Below the pieces are notes generated by a model. The model did not search any database. It was not told the origin of the DNA and saw only the letters and a program-made list of their open reading frames with translations. From positions 1,066,501 to 1,130,500 of the forward strand of contig OY756958.1 of assembly GCA_963580455.1 (NCBI GenBank): a stretch of 64,000 nt of DNA. The letters run 5' to 3'. The position numbers were made by a program, and so were the translations under genes. The DNA comes from Euonymus europaeus (Eukaryota; Streptophyta; Magnoliopsida; Celastrales; Celastraceae). Below, one piece after another: positions 12,841 to 24,620 of the stretch. Positions within the stretch are counted from its first letter, which is position 1. Every line of letters begins with the position of its first letter.

Positions 12841-13880
12841 ATTGTAGCTTGATTTCACACTACTTTTCGAGCTCTACAATCTTGGCTTTTCGGATTTCGA
12901 TTTCAGAACTCGTGGCTAGTAGGTCTGGTTTCACATAGTTTGCCGCGAAATGTTTTTTTTTACGTAAACGGTTTTATGAATATCCGTTGACTCCGAGTTC
13001 TGAATTCGGTGATTTTTAGCTTGATTTCTCACTACTTTTTGAGCTCTACAATCCTGGCATTTTGGATTTCGATTTCAGATTTCGTGGCTAGTAGGTCTCG
13101 TTTCACCTAGTTAGCCGCGAAATGTGGTTTCTTTACGTAAACGGTTTTATGAATATCCGTTGAGTCCGAGTTCTGAATTCGGTGATTTTTAGCTTGATTT
13201 CACACTACTTTTCGAGCTCTACAATCCTGGCATTTCGAATTTCGATTTCAGAACTCGTGGCTAGTAGGTCTCGTTTCACCTAGTTTGCCGCGAAATGTGG
13301 TTTCTTTACGTAAACGGTTTTATGAATATCCGTTGAGTCCGAGTTCTGAATTCGGTGATTTTTAGCTTGATTTCTCACTACTTTTTGAGCTCTACAATCC
13401 TGGCGTTTCGGATTTCGATTTCAGAACTCGTGGCTAGTAGGTCTCGTTTCACCTAGTTTGCCGCGAAATGTAGTTTCTTTACGTAAACGGTTTTATGAAT
13501 ATCCGTTGACTCCGAGTTCTGAATTCGGTGAATTGTAGCTTGATTTCACACTACTTTTCGAGCTCTACAATCTTGGCTTTTCGGATTTCGATTTCAGAAC
13601 TCGTGGCTAGTAGGTCTGGTTTCACATAGTTTGCCGCGAAATGTTTTTTTTTACGTAAACGGTTTTATGAATATCCGTTGACTCCGAGTTCTGAATTCGG
13701 TGATTTTTAGCTTGATTTCTCACTACTTTTTGAGCTCTACAATCCTGGCGTTTCGGATTTCGATTTCAGAACTCGTGGCTAGTAGGTCTCGTTTCACCTA
13801 GTTTGCCGCGAAATATGGTTTCTTTACGTAAACGGTTTTATGAATATCCTTTGACTCCGAGTTCTAAATTTGGTGATTTT
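12841..13880 (+). repeat. 4-monomer duplication (691 bp), family A
   Basis: The private variant ggtgaattgtagc occurs with its start at 12,841 and 13,532, 691 bp apart. The accompanying variants aggtctggtttcac and aaatgttttttttta recur at the same spacing. The second copy diverges from the first after about two units. Confidence 0.75.
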
Positions 13881-15800
13881 TAGCTTGATTTCACACTACT
13901 TTTCGAGCTCTACAATCCTGGCATTTCGAATTTCGATTTCAGAACTCGTGGCTAGTAGGTCTCGTTTCGCCTAGTTAGCCGCGAAATGTGGTTTTTTTAC
14001 GTAAACGGTTTTAATAATATCCGATGACTCCGAGTTCTGAATTCGGTGAGTTTTAGCTTAATTTCACACTACTTTTTGAGCTCTACAATCTTGGCTTTTC
14101 AGATTTCGATTTCAGAACTCGTGGCTAGTAGGTCTCGTTTCACATAGTTTGCCGCGAAATGTGTTTTTTTACGTTTACGGTTTTATGAATATCCGTTGAC
14201 TCCGAGTTCTGAATTCGGTGATTTTTAGCTTGATTTCTCACTACTTTTTGAGCTCTACAATCCTGGTGTTTCGGATTTCGATTTCAGAACTCGTGGCTAG
14301 TAGGTCTCGTTTCACCTAGTTTGCCGCGAAATGTGGTTTCTTTACGTAAACGGTTTTATGAATATTCGTTGAGTCCGAGTTCTGAATTCGGTGATTTTTA
14401 GCTTGATTTCGCACTACTTTTCGAGCTCTAAAATCATGGAGTTTCGTATTTACATTTGAGAACTCGTGGCTAGTAGGTCTCGTTTCACCTAGTTAGCCGC
14501 GAAATGTGGTTTCTTTACGTAAACGGTTTTATGAATATCCTTTGACTCCGAGTTCTAAATTTGGTGATTTTTAGCTTGATTTCACACTACTTTTCGAGCT
14601 CTACAATCCTGGCATTTCGAATTTCGATTTCAGAACTCGTGGCTTGTAGGTCTCGTTTCGCCTAGTTAGCCGCGAAATGTGGTTTTTTTACGTAAACGGT
14701 TTTAATAATATCCGATGACTCCGAGTTCTGAATTCGGTGAGTTTTAGCTTAATTTCACACTACTTTTTGAGCTCTACAATCTTGGCTTTTCGGATTTCGA
14801 TTTCAGAACTCGTGGCTAGTAGGTCTCGTTTCACATAGTTTGCCGCGAAATGTGTTTTTTTACGTAAACGGTTTTATGAATATCCGTTGACTCCGAGTTC
14901 TGAATTCGGTTATTTTTAGCTTGATTTCACACTAATTTTCGAACTCTAAAATCCCGGCATTTCGGATTTTTATTTCAGAACTCGTGGCTAGTAGGTCTTG
15001 TTTAACCTAGTTAGCCGCGAAAATGGGGTTTCTTTACGTAAACGGTTTTATGAATATCCGTTGACTCCGAGTTCTGAAGTCGGTGATTTTTAGCTTGATT
15101 TCAAACTACTTTTCGAGCTCTACAATCCTGGCATTTTGGATTTTGATTTCAGAACTCGTGGCTAGTAGGTCTCGTTTCACCTAGTTAGCAGCGAAATGTG
15201 GTTTCTTTACGTAAACGGTTTTATGAATATCCGTTGACTCCGACTTTTGAATTCGGTGATTTTTAGCTTGATTTCTCACTACTTTTTGAGCTCTACAATC
15301 CTGGGGTTTCGGATTTCGATTTCAGAACTCGTGGCTAGTAGGTCTCGTTTCACCTAGTTAGCCGCGAAATGTGGTTTCTTTACGTAAACGGTTTTATGAA
15401 TATCCGTTGACTCCGAGTTGTAAATTCGGTGATTTTTAGCTTGATTTCACACTACTTTTCGAGCTCTACAATCCTGGCATTTTGGATTTCGATTTCAGAA
15501 CTCGTGGCTGGTAGGTCTCGTTTCACCTAGTTAGCAACGAAATGTGGTTTCTTTACGTAAACGGTTTTATGAATATCCGTTGACTCCGAGTTCTGAATTC
15601 GGTGAATTTTAGCTTGATTTCACACTACTTTTCGAGCTCTAAAATCATGGAGTTTCGTATTTACATTTCAGAACTCGTGGCTAGTAGGTCTCGTTTCACC
15701 TAGTTAGCAACGAAATGTGGTTTCTTTACGTAAACGATTTTATGAATATCCGTTGACTCCGAGTTCTGAATTCGGTGAATTTTAGCTTGATTTCACACTA
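13880..15800 (+). repeat. Terminal part of the family A domain with a 691-bp shift
   Basis: The unit with ttttaataatatccgatgac and ggtgagttttagc appears at 14,048 and 14,739, 691 bp apart. The following cacatagtttgcc marker falls at 14,141 and 14,832 with the same spacing. The taaaatcatggag subtype makes its last appearances at 14,429 and 15,640. From about 14,930 units become more diverse (aaatcccggcatt, tagcaacgaaatg), as expected near a family border. Confidence 0.75.
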
Positions 15801-16450
15801 CATTTCGAGCTCTACAATCCTGGCTTTCCGGTTTTTGATTTCAGAACTCGTGGCTAGTAGGTCTCGTTTCACGTAGTTAGCCGCGAAATGTGGTTTCTGC
15901 ACGTAAACGGTTTTCTGAATATCCGTTGTCTCCGAGTTCTGAATTCGGTTATTTTTAGCTTGATTTCACACTACATTTTGAGCTCTACAATCCTGGCATT
16001 TCGGTTTTTTATTTCAGAACTCGTGGCTAGTAGGTCTCGTTTCACGTAGTTAGCCGCGAAATGTGGTTTCTGCACGTAAACGGTTTTCTTAATATCCGTT
16101 GACTCCGAGTTCTGAATTCGGTGATTTTTGGCTTTATTTCACACTACTTTTCGAGCTCTACAATCCAGGCGTTCCGGTTTTTGATTTCAGAACTCGTGGC
16201 TAGTAGGTCTTATTTCACGTAGCTAGCCGCGAAATGTGGTTTCTGCACGTAAATAGTTTTCTGAATATCCGTTGAATCCGAGTTCTGAATTCGGTGATTT
16301 TTAGCTTGATTTCGCACTAATTTTCGAGCTCTACAATCCTGGTGTTTCGGATTTTGATTTCGGAACTCGTGGCTAGTAGGTCTCGTTTCACCTAGTTAGC
16401 CGCGAAATGTGGTTTCTTTACGTAAACGGTTTTATGAATATCCGTTGACT
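15700..16450 (+). repeat. Family A to family B transition
   Basis: The last regular A unit ends near 15,780. The next unit (from about 15,735) has the B hallmarks catttcgag and ggctttccggtttttgatttc, followed by cacGTAG near 15,871 and ctGCAcgtaaacggttttCTG near 15,897-15,915. Three B-type right-hand modules follow, then one A-like module near 16,390-16,440. The switch occurs in register, with no inserted sequence, so it looks like homologous exchange or progressive replacement and not a junction with foreign DNA. Confidence 0.85.
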
Positions 16451-17189
16451 CCGAGTTCTGAATTTTGTGATTTTTAGCTTTTTTTCACAGTACTTTTCCA
16501 GCTCTACAATCTTGGCGTTCTGGTTTTTGATTTCAGAACTTGTGGCTAGCACGTCTTATTTCACGTATTTAGCCGCGAAATGTGATTTCTGCACGTAAAC
16601 GGTTTTCTGAATATCCGTTGACTCCGAGTTCTGAATTCGGTGATTTTAGGCTTGATTTCACACTACTCTTCGAGCTCTACAATCCTGGCGTTCCGGTTTT
16701 TTATTTCAGAACTCGTGACTAGTAGGTCTTGTTTCACTTTGTTAGCCGTGAAATGTGGTTTCTGCACGTAAACGGTTTTCTTAATATCTGTTGACTCCGA
16801 GTTCTAAATTCGGTGATTTTTAGCTTGATTTCACACTACTTTTCGAGCTCTACAATCCTGGCATTTTGGATTTTTATTTCAGAACTCGTGGCTAGTAGGT
16901 CTCGTTTCACCTAGTTAGCCGCGAAATGTGGTTTCTTTACGTAAACGGTTTTATGAATATCCGTTCACTCCGAGTTCGGAATTTGGTTATTTTTAGCTTG
17001 ATTTCACACTACTTTTCGAGCTCTATAATCCTGGCATTCCGGTTTTTGATTTCACAACTCGTGGCTAGTAGGTTTTATTTCACGTAGTTAGCCGCGAAAT
17101 TTGGTTTCTGCACATAAACGGTTTTCTGAATATCCGTTGACTACAAGTTCTGAATTCGGTGATTTTTAGCTTGATTTCACACTAATTTT

Positions 17190-17460
17190 CGAGCTCTACA
17201 ATCCTGGCGTTCCGGTTTTTGATTTCAGAACTCGTGGCAAGTAGGTCTCGTTTCACGTAGTTAGCCGCGAAATGTGGTTTCTGCAAACGGTTTTCTTAAT
17301 ATCCGTTGACTCCGAGTTCTGAATTTGCTGATTTTTTGCTTGATTTCACACTACTTTTCGAGCTCTACAATCCTGGTGTTTCGGATTTTGATTTCGGAAC
17401 TCGTGGCTAGTAGGTCTCGTTTCACCTAGTTAGCCGCGAAATGTGGTTTCTGCACGTAAA
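17190..17460 (+). repeat. Monomer junction with 4-bp deletion (ctgcaaacgg)
   Basis: At 17,281 the unit junction reads ctgcaaacgg in place of ctgcacgtaaacgg, a 4-bp deletion. The only other place I saw it is 25,056, which is 7,775 bp (45 monomers) away. The preceding B7 unit (actaattttcgag, ggcaagtagg) and the following gaatttgctgatttttt unit also match there. The two sites are therefore copies of one event and mark an older long-range duplication across 17-25 kb. Confidence 0.75.
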
Positions 17461-18164
17461 CGATTTTCTTAATATCCGTTGACTCCGAGTTCTGAATTCG
17501 GTGATTTTTATCTTTATCTCACACTACTTTTCGAGCTCTACAATCCTGGCGTTCCGGTTTTTAATTTCAGAACTCATGGCTAGTAGGTCTTATTTCACGT
17601 AGTTAGCCGCGAAATGTGGTTTCTGCAAGTAAACGGTTTTCTCAATATCCGTTGACTCCGAGTTCTGAATTCGGTGATTTTTAGCTTGATTTCACACTAC
17701 ATTTCGAGCTCTACAATCCTGGATTTCCGGTTTTTTATTTCAGAACTCGTGGCTAGTAGGTCTCGTTTCACGTAGTTAGCCGCGAAATGTGGTTTCTGCA
17801 CGTAAACGGTTTTCTTGATATCCGTTGACTCCGAGTTCTGAATTCGGTGATTTTTAGCTTGATTTCACACTACATTTCGAGCTCTACAATCCTGGCGTTC
17901 CGGTTTTTTATTTCAGAACTCGTGGCTGGTAGGACTCGTTTCACGTAGTTAGCCGCGAAATGTGGTTTCTGCACGTAAACGGTTTTCTTAATATCCGTTG
18001 ACTCCGAGTTCTGAATTCGGTGATTTTTAGCTTGATTTCACACTACTTTTTGAGCTCTGCAATCCTGGCGTTTCGGTTTTCGATTTCAGAACACGTGGCT
18101 AGTAGGTCTCGTTTCACGTAGTTAGCCACGAAATGTGGTTTCTGCACGTAAACGGTTTTTTTAT

Positions 18165-19400
18165 ATCCGTTGACTCCGAGTTCTGAATTCGGTGATTTTT
18201 AGCTTGATTTCACACTAATTTTTGAGCTCTACAATCCTGGCATTTCGGATTTTGATTTCGGAACTCGTGGCTAGTAGGTCTCGTTTCACCTAGTTAGCCG
18301 AGAAATGTGGTTTCTTTACGTAAACGGTTTTATGAATATCCGTTGACTCCGAGTTCTGAATTCTGTAATTTTTAGCTTTTTTCGCAGTACTTTTCCAGCT
18401 CTACAATCCTGGCGTTCTGGTTTTTGATTTCAGAACTTGTGGCTAGTACGTCTTATTTCACGTATTTAGCCGCGAAATGTGATTTCTGCACGTAAACGGT
18501 TTTCTGAATATCCGTTGACTCCGAGTTCTGAATTCGGTGATTTTTAGCTTGATTTCACACTACATTTCGAGCTCTACAATCCTAGCGTTCCGGTTTTTTA
18601 TTTCAGAACTCGTGGCTAGTAGGTCTCGTTTCACGTAGTTAGCCGCGAAATGTGGTTTCTACACGTAAACGGTTTTCTTAATATCCGATGACTCCGAGTT
18701 CTGAATTCGGTGATTTTTATCTTTATCTCACACTACTTTTCGAGCTCTACAATCCTGGCGTTCCGGTTTTTAATTTCAGAACTCATGGCTAGTAGGTCTT
18801 ATTTCACGTAGTTAGCCGCGAAATGTGGTTTCTGCAAGTAAACGGTTTTCTGAATATCCGTTGACTCCGAGTTCTGAATTCGGTGATTTTTAGCTTGATT
18901 TCACACTAATTTTTGAGCTCTACAATCCTGGCATTTCGGATTTTGATTTCGGAACTCGTGGCTAGTAGGTCTCGTTTCACCTAGTTAGCCGAGAAATGTG
19001 GTTTCTTTACGTAAACGGTTTTATGAATATCCGTTGACTCCGAGTTCTGAATTCTGTAATTTTTAGCTTTTTTCACAGTACTTTTCCAGCTCTACAATCC
19101 TGGCGTTCTGGTTTTTGATTTCAGAACTTGTGGCTAGTACGTCTTATTTCACGTATTTAGCCGCGAAATGTGATTTCTGCACGTAAACGGTTTTCTGAAT
19201 ATCCGTTGACTCCGAGTTCTGAATTCGGTGATTTTTAGCTTGATTTCACACTACATTTCGAGCTCTACAATCCTAGAGTTCCGGTTTTTTATTTCAGAAC
19301 TCGTGGCTAGTAGGTCTCGTTTCACGTAGTTAGCCGCGAAATGTGGTTTCTACACGTAAACGGTTTTCTTAATATCCGATGACTCCGAGTTCTGAATTCG
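18165..19400 (+). repeat. 4-monomer duplication (691 bp), family B
   Basis: The private variant ttagccgagaaatgtgg appears at 18,298 and 18,989, 691 bp apart. The surrounding units match in order: the actaatttttgag unit, the ttctgtaatttttagctttttt unit and the unit with aatcctag followed by cgttcc or agttcc. The match fades at about 18,700/19,400, where one copy has tttttatctttatctcac. Only one counterpart exists in the related block at 22.2 kb. Confidence 0.75.
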
Positions 19401-21060
19401 GTGATTTTTAGCTTGATTTCACACTACATTTCGAGCTCTACAATCCTGGCGTTCCGGTTTTTGATTTCAGAACTCATGGCTAGTAGGTCTTATTTCACGT
19501 AGTTACTCGCGAAATGTGGTTTCTGCAAGTAAACGGTTTTCTGAATATCCGTTGACTCCGAGTTCTGAATTCTGTGATTTTTAGCTTGATTTCACACTAC
19601 TTTTCGAGCTCTGATATCCTGGCGTTTCGGTTTTTTATTTCAGAACTCGTGGCAAGTAGGTCTCGTTTCACGTAGTTAGCCGCGAAATGTGGTTTCTGCA
19701 CGTAAACGGTTTTCTTAATATCCGTTGACTCCGAGTTCTGAATTTGCTGATTTTTTGCTTGATTTCACACTACTTTTCGAGCTCTACAATCCTGGCATTT
19801 CGGATTTTGATTTCGGAACTCGTGGCTAGTAGGTCTCGTTTCACCTAGTTAGCCGCGAAATGTGGTTTCTTTACGTAAACGGTTTTATGAATATCCGTTG
19901 ACTCCGAGTTCTGAATTCTGTGATTTTTAGCTTTTTTTCACATCACTTTTCGAGCTCTACAATTCTGGCGTTCCGGTTTTTGATTTCAGAACTCGTGACT
20001 AGTAGGTCTCGTTTCACGTAGTTAGCCGCGAAATGTGGTTTCTGCACGTAAACGGTTTTCTGAATATCCGTTGACTCCGAATTCTGAATTCGGTGATTTT
20101 TAGCTTGATTTCACACTACATTTCGAGCTCTACAATCCTGGCGTTCCGGTTTTTTATTTCAAAACTCGTGGCTAGTAGGTCTTGTTTCACGTAGTTAGCC
20201 GCGAAATGTGGTTTCTGCACGTAAACGGTTTTCTTAATATCCGTTGACTCCGAGTTCTGAATTCGGTGATTTTTAGCTTGATTTCACACCACATTTCGAG
20301 CTCTACAATCCTGGCGTTCCGGTTTTTGATTTCAGAACTCATGGCTAGTAGGTCTTCTTTCACGTAGTTACCCGCGAAATGTGGTTTCTGCAAGTAAACG
20401 GTTTTCTTAATATCCGTTGACTCCGAGTTCTGAATTCGGTGATTTTTAGCTTTATTTCACACTACTTTTCGAGCTCTACAATCCAGGCGTTCCGGTTTTT
20501 TATTTCAGAACTCGTGGCTAGTAGGTTTTATTTCACGTAGTTAGCCGCGAAATCTGGTTTCTGCACGTAAATGGTTTTCTGAATATCCGTTGAATCCGAG
20601 TTCTGAATTCGGTGATTTTTAGCTTGATTTCACACTACTTTTCGAGCTCTGCAATCCTGGCGTTTCGGTTTTCGATTTCAGAACACGTGGCTAGTAGGTC
20701 TCGTTTCACGTAGTTAGCCGCGAAATGTGGTTTCTGCACGTAAACGGTTTTCTTAATATCCGTTGACTCCGAGTTCTGAATTCGGTGATTTTTAGCTTGA
20801 TTTCACACTACATTTCGAGCTCTACAATCCTGGCGTTCCGGTTTTTGATTTCAGAACTCATGGCTAGTAGGTCTTATTTCACGAACTTACCCGCGAAATG
20901 TGGTTTCTGCAAGTAAACGGTTTTCTTAATATCCGTTGACTCCGAGTTCTGAATTCGGTGATTTTTAGCTTTATTTCACACTACTTTTCGAGCTCTACAA
21001 TCCTGGCATTTCGGTTTTCGATTTCAGAACACGTGGCTAGTAGGTCTCGTTTCACGTAGT
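18855..21060 (+). repeat. 19-monomer block, copy 1 (offset 3,284 bp)
   Basis: This segment matches 22,139-24,345 at a constant offset of 3,284 bp. Shared private variants include cactttttccag-type B2 units, cgtagttactcgcg, gctctgatatcc, the accacatttcgag unit and the rare cacgaacttacccg (20,881 against 24,165). Small differences exist, for example aatcctagagttcc here against aatcctagcgttcc there. The match ends near 21,060, where this copy goes on to a gccacgaaatg unit. Confidence 0.8.
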
Positions 21061-21174
21061 TAGCCACGAAATGTGGTTTCTGCACGTAAACGATTTTTTT
21101 ATATCCGTTGACTCCGAGTTCTGAATTCGGTGATTTTTAGCTTGATTTCACACTACTTTTCGAGCTCTACAATC

Positions 21175-21780
21175 CTGGCGTTCCGGTTTTTTATTTCAGA
21201 ACTCGTGGCTAGTAGGTATCGTTTCACCTAGTTAGCCGCGAAATGTGGTTTCTTTACGTAAACGGTTTTATGAATATCCTTTCACTCCGAGTTCTGAATT
21301 TGGTTATTTTTAGCTTCATTTCACACTACTTTTCGAGCTCTATAATCCTGGCATTACGGTTTTTGATTTCACAACTCGTGGCTAGTAGGTTTTATTTCAC
21401 GTAGTTAGCCGCGAAATGTGGTTTCTGCACATAAACGGTTTTCTGAATATCCGTTGACTACGAGTTCTGAATTCGGTGATTTTTAGCTTGATTTCACACT
21501 ACATTTCGAGCTCTACAATCCTGGCGTTCCGGTTTTTTATTTCAGAACTCGTGGCTAGTAGGTATCGTTTCACCTAGTTAGCCGCGAAATGTGGTTTCTT
21601 TACGTAAACGGTTTTATGAATATCCTTTCACTCCGAGTTCTGAATTTGGTTATTTTTAGCTTCATTTCACACTACTTTTCGAGCTCTATAATCCTGGCAT
21701 TACGGTTTTTGATTTCACAACTCGTGGCTAGTAGGTTTTATTTCACGTAGTTAGCCGCGAAATGTGGTTTCTGCACGTAA
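21175..21780 (+). repeat. 2-monomer duplication (346 bp)
   Basis: The rare aggtatcgtttcacc occurs at 21,215 and 21,561, 346 bp apart, each followed by a tcctttcactccgag unit with ggcattacgg. The first repeat continues with cacataaacgg and the second with cacgtaaacgg, so the duplication ends there. A single counterpart is at 24,673, so the local doubling happened in this copy after the larger duplication or was lost in the other. Confidence 0.75.
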
Positions 21781-22138
21781 ACGGTTTTCTGAATATCCGT
21801 TGACTCCGAGTTCTGAATTCGGTGATTTTTGGCTTGATTTCACACTACATTTCGAGCTCTACAATCCTGGCGTTCCGGTTTTTTATTTCAGAACTCGTGG
21901 CTAGTAGGACTCGTTTCACGTAGTTAGCCGCGAAATGTGGTTTCTGCACGTAAACGGTTTTCTTAATATCCGTTGACTCCGAGTTCTGAATTCGGTGATT
22001 TTTAGCTTGATTTCACACTACTTTTTGAGCTCTGCAATCCTGGCGTTTCGGTTTTCGATTTCAGAACACGTGGCTAGTAGGTCTCGTTTCACGTGGTTAG
22101 CCACGAAATGTGGTTTCTGCACGTAAACGGTTTTTTTA

Positions 22139-24345
22139 TATCCGTTGACTCCGAGTTCTGAATTCGGTGATTTTTAGCTTGATTTCACACTAATTTTTGA
22201 GCTCTACAATCCTGGCATTTCGGATTTTGATTTCGGAACTCGTGGCTAGTAGGTCTCGTTTCACCTAGTTAGCCGCGAAATGTGGTTTCTTTACGTAAAC
22301 GGTTTTATGAATATCCGTTGACTCCGAGTTCTGAATTCTGTAATTTTTAGCTTTTTTCACAGTACTTTTCCAGCTCTACAATCCTGGCGTTCTGGTTTTT
22401 GATTTCAGAACTTGTGGCTAGTACGTCTTATTTCACGTATTTAGCCGCGAAATGTGATTTCTGCACGTAAACGGTTTTCTGAATATCCGTTGACTCCGAG
22501 TTCTGAATTCGGTGATTTTTAGCTTGATTTCACACTACATTTCGAGCTCTACAATCCTAGCGTTCCGGTTTTTTATTTCAGAACTCGTGGCTAGTAGGTC
22601 TCGTTTCACGTAGTTAGCCGCGAAATGTGGTTTCTACACGTAAACGGTTTTCTTAATATCCGATGACTCCGAGTTCTGAATTCGGTGATTTTTAGCTTGA
22701 TTTCACACTACATTTCGAGCTCTACAATCCTGGCGTTCCGGTTTTTGATTTCAGAACTCATGGCTAGTAGGTCTTATTTCACGTAGTTACTCGCGAAATG
22801 TGGTTTCTGCAAGTAAACGGTTTTCTGAATATCCGTTGACTCCGAGTTCTGAATTCTGTGATTTTTAGCTTGATTTCACACTACTTTTCGAGCTCTGATA
22901 TCCTGGCGTTTCGGTTTTTTATTTCAGAACTCGTGGCAAGTAGGTCTCGTTTCACGTAGTTAGCCGCGAAATGTGGTTTCTGCACGTAAACGGTTTTCTT
23001 AATATCCGTTGACTCCGAGTTCTGAATTTGCTGATTTTTTCCTTGATTTCACACTACTTTTCGAGCTCTACAATCCTGGCATTTCGGATTTTGATTTCGG
23101 AACTCGTGGCTAGTAGGTCTCGTTTCACCTAGTTAGCCGCGAAATGTGGTTTCTTTACGTAAACGGTTTTATGAATATCCGTTGACTCCGAGTTCTGAAT
23201 TCTGTGATTTTTAGCTTTTTTTCACATCACTTTTCGAGCTCTACAATTCTGGCGTTCCGGTTTTTGATTTCAGAACTCGTGACTAGTAGGTCTCGTTTCA
23301 CGTAGTTAGCCGCGAAATGTGGTTTCTGCACGTAAACGGTTTTCTGAATATCCGTTGACTCCGAATTCTGAATTCGGTGATTTTTAGCTTGATTTCACAC
23401 TACATTTCGAGCTCTACAATCCTGGCGTTCCGGTTTTTTATTTCAAAACTCGTGGCTAGTAGGTCTTGTTTCACGTAGTTAGCCGCGAAATGTGGTTTCT
23501 GCACGTAAACGGTTTTCTTAATATCCGTTGACTCCGAGTTCTGAATTCGGTGATTTTTAGCTTGATTTCACACCACATTTCGAGCTCTACAATCCTGGCG
23601 TTCCGGTTTTTGATTTCAGAACTCATGGCTAGTAGGTCTTCTTTCTCGTAGTTACCCGCGAAATGTGGTTTCTGCAAGTAAACGGTTTTCTTAATATCCG
23701 TTGCCTCCAAGTTCTGAATTCGGTGATTTTTAGCTTTATTTCACACTACTTTTCGAGCTCTACAATCCAGGCGTTCCGGTTTTTTATTTCAGAACTCGTG
23801 GCTAGTAGGTTTTATTTCACGTAGTTAGCCGCGAAATCTGGTTTCTGCACGTAAATGGTTTTCTGAATATCCGTTGAATCCGAGTTCTGAATTCGGTGAT
23901 TTTTAGCTTGATTTCACACTACTTTTCGAGCTCTGCAATCCTGGCGTTTCGGTTTTCGATTTCAGAACACGTGGCTAGTAGGTCTCGTTTCACGTAGTTA
24001 GCCGCGAAATGCGGTTTCTGCACGTAAACGGTTTTCTTAATATCCGTTGACTCCGAGTTCTGAATTCGGTGATTTTTAGCTTGATTTCACACTACATTTC
24101 GAGCTCTACAATCCTGGCGTTCCGGTTTTTGATTTCAGAACTCATGGCTAGTAGGTCTTATTTCACGAACTTACCCGTGAAATGTGGTTTCTGCAAGTAA
24201 ACGGTTTTCTTAATATCCGTTGACTCCGAGTTCTGAATTCGGTGATTTTTAGCTTTATTTCACACTACTTTTCGAGCTCTACAATCCTGGCGTTTCGATT
24301 TTCGATTTCAGAACACGTGGCTAGTAGGTCTCGTTTCACGTAGTT
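22139..24345 (+). repeat. 19-monomer block, copy 2 (offset 3,284 bp)
   Basis: This is the counterpart of 18,855-21,060. It carries the same order of rare variants with scattered substitutions (ccgcgaaatg where copy 1 has ccgagaaatg; ctttctcgtag near 23,640 where copy 1 has ctttcacgtag; gttgcctccaag near 23,701). It runs directly into a local 2-monomer duplication absent from copy 1. Confidence 0.8.
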
Positions 24346-24620
24346 AGCCGCGAAATGCGGTTTCTGCACGTAAACGGTTTTCTTAATATCCGTTGACTCC
24401 GAGTTCTGAATTCGGTGATTTTTAGCTTGATTTCACACTACATTTCGAGCTCTACAATCCTGGCGTTCCGGTTTTTGATTTCAGAACTCATGGCTAGTAG
24501 GTCTTATTTCACGAACTTACCCGCGAAATGTGGTTTCTGCAAGTAAACGGTTTTCTTAATATCCGTTGACTCCGAGTTCTGAATTCGGTGATTTTTAGCT
24601 TGATTTCACACTACTTTTCG
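23930..24620 (+). repeat. 2-monomer duplication (346 bp) at the end of the 19-monomer block
   Basis: The pair made of a gctctgcaatcc/gaacacgtgg unit and a tcatggctag/cacgaacttaccc unit is doubled. cacgaacttac lies at 24,163 and 24,509, and gaaatgcggtttctgc precedes both second units. One repeat has ctcgtttcg-type bases mutated (ggcgtttcgatttt near 24,288). Confidence 0.7.

Larger units (their letters stand above)
1..15800 (+). repeat. Domain I: satellite family A
   Basis: Units carry cacCTAG (or cacATAG) at 139-145, ctttacgtaaac at the unit junction and ttttATGaat or ttttAAGaat at the start of the next unit. Several subtypes recur in order: actagtttttgagttc; gagttataaatt; taaaatcatggag with tttacattt; ttctcactac with gtttgccgcg; cctttgac with gaatttgg and actcatgg; aagaatatccgatgac with cacatagtttgcc; and tatacgg. 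These form a higher-order repeat of about seven monomers with one-unit losses and gains. No B-type right-hand module was seen before about 15,800. The right border is a transition, not a sharp break. Confidence 0.9.
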
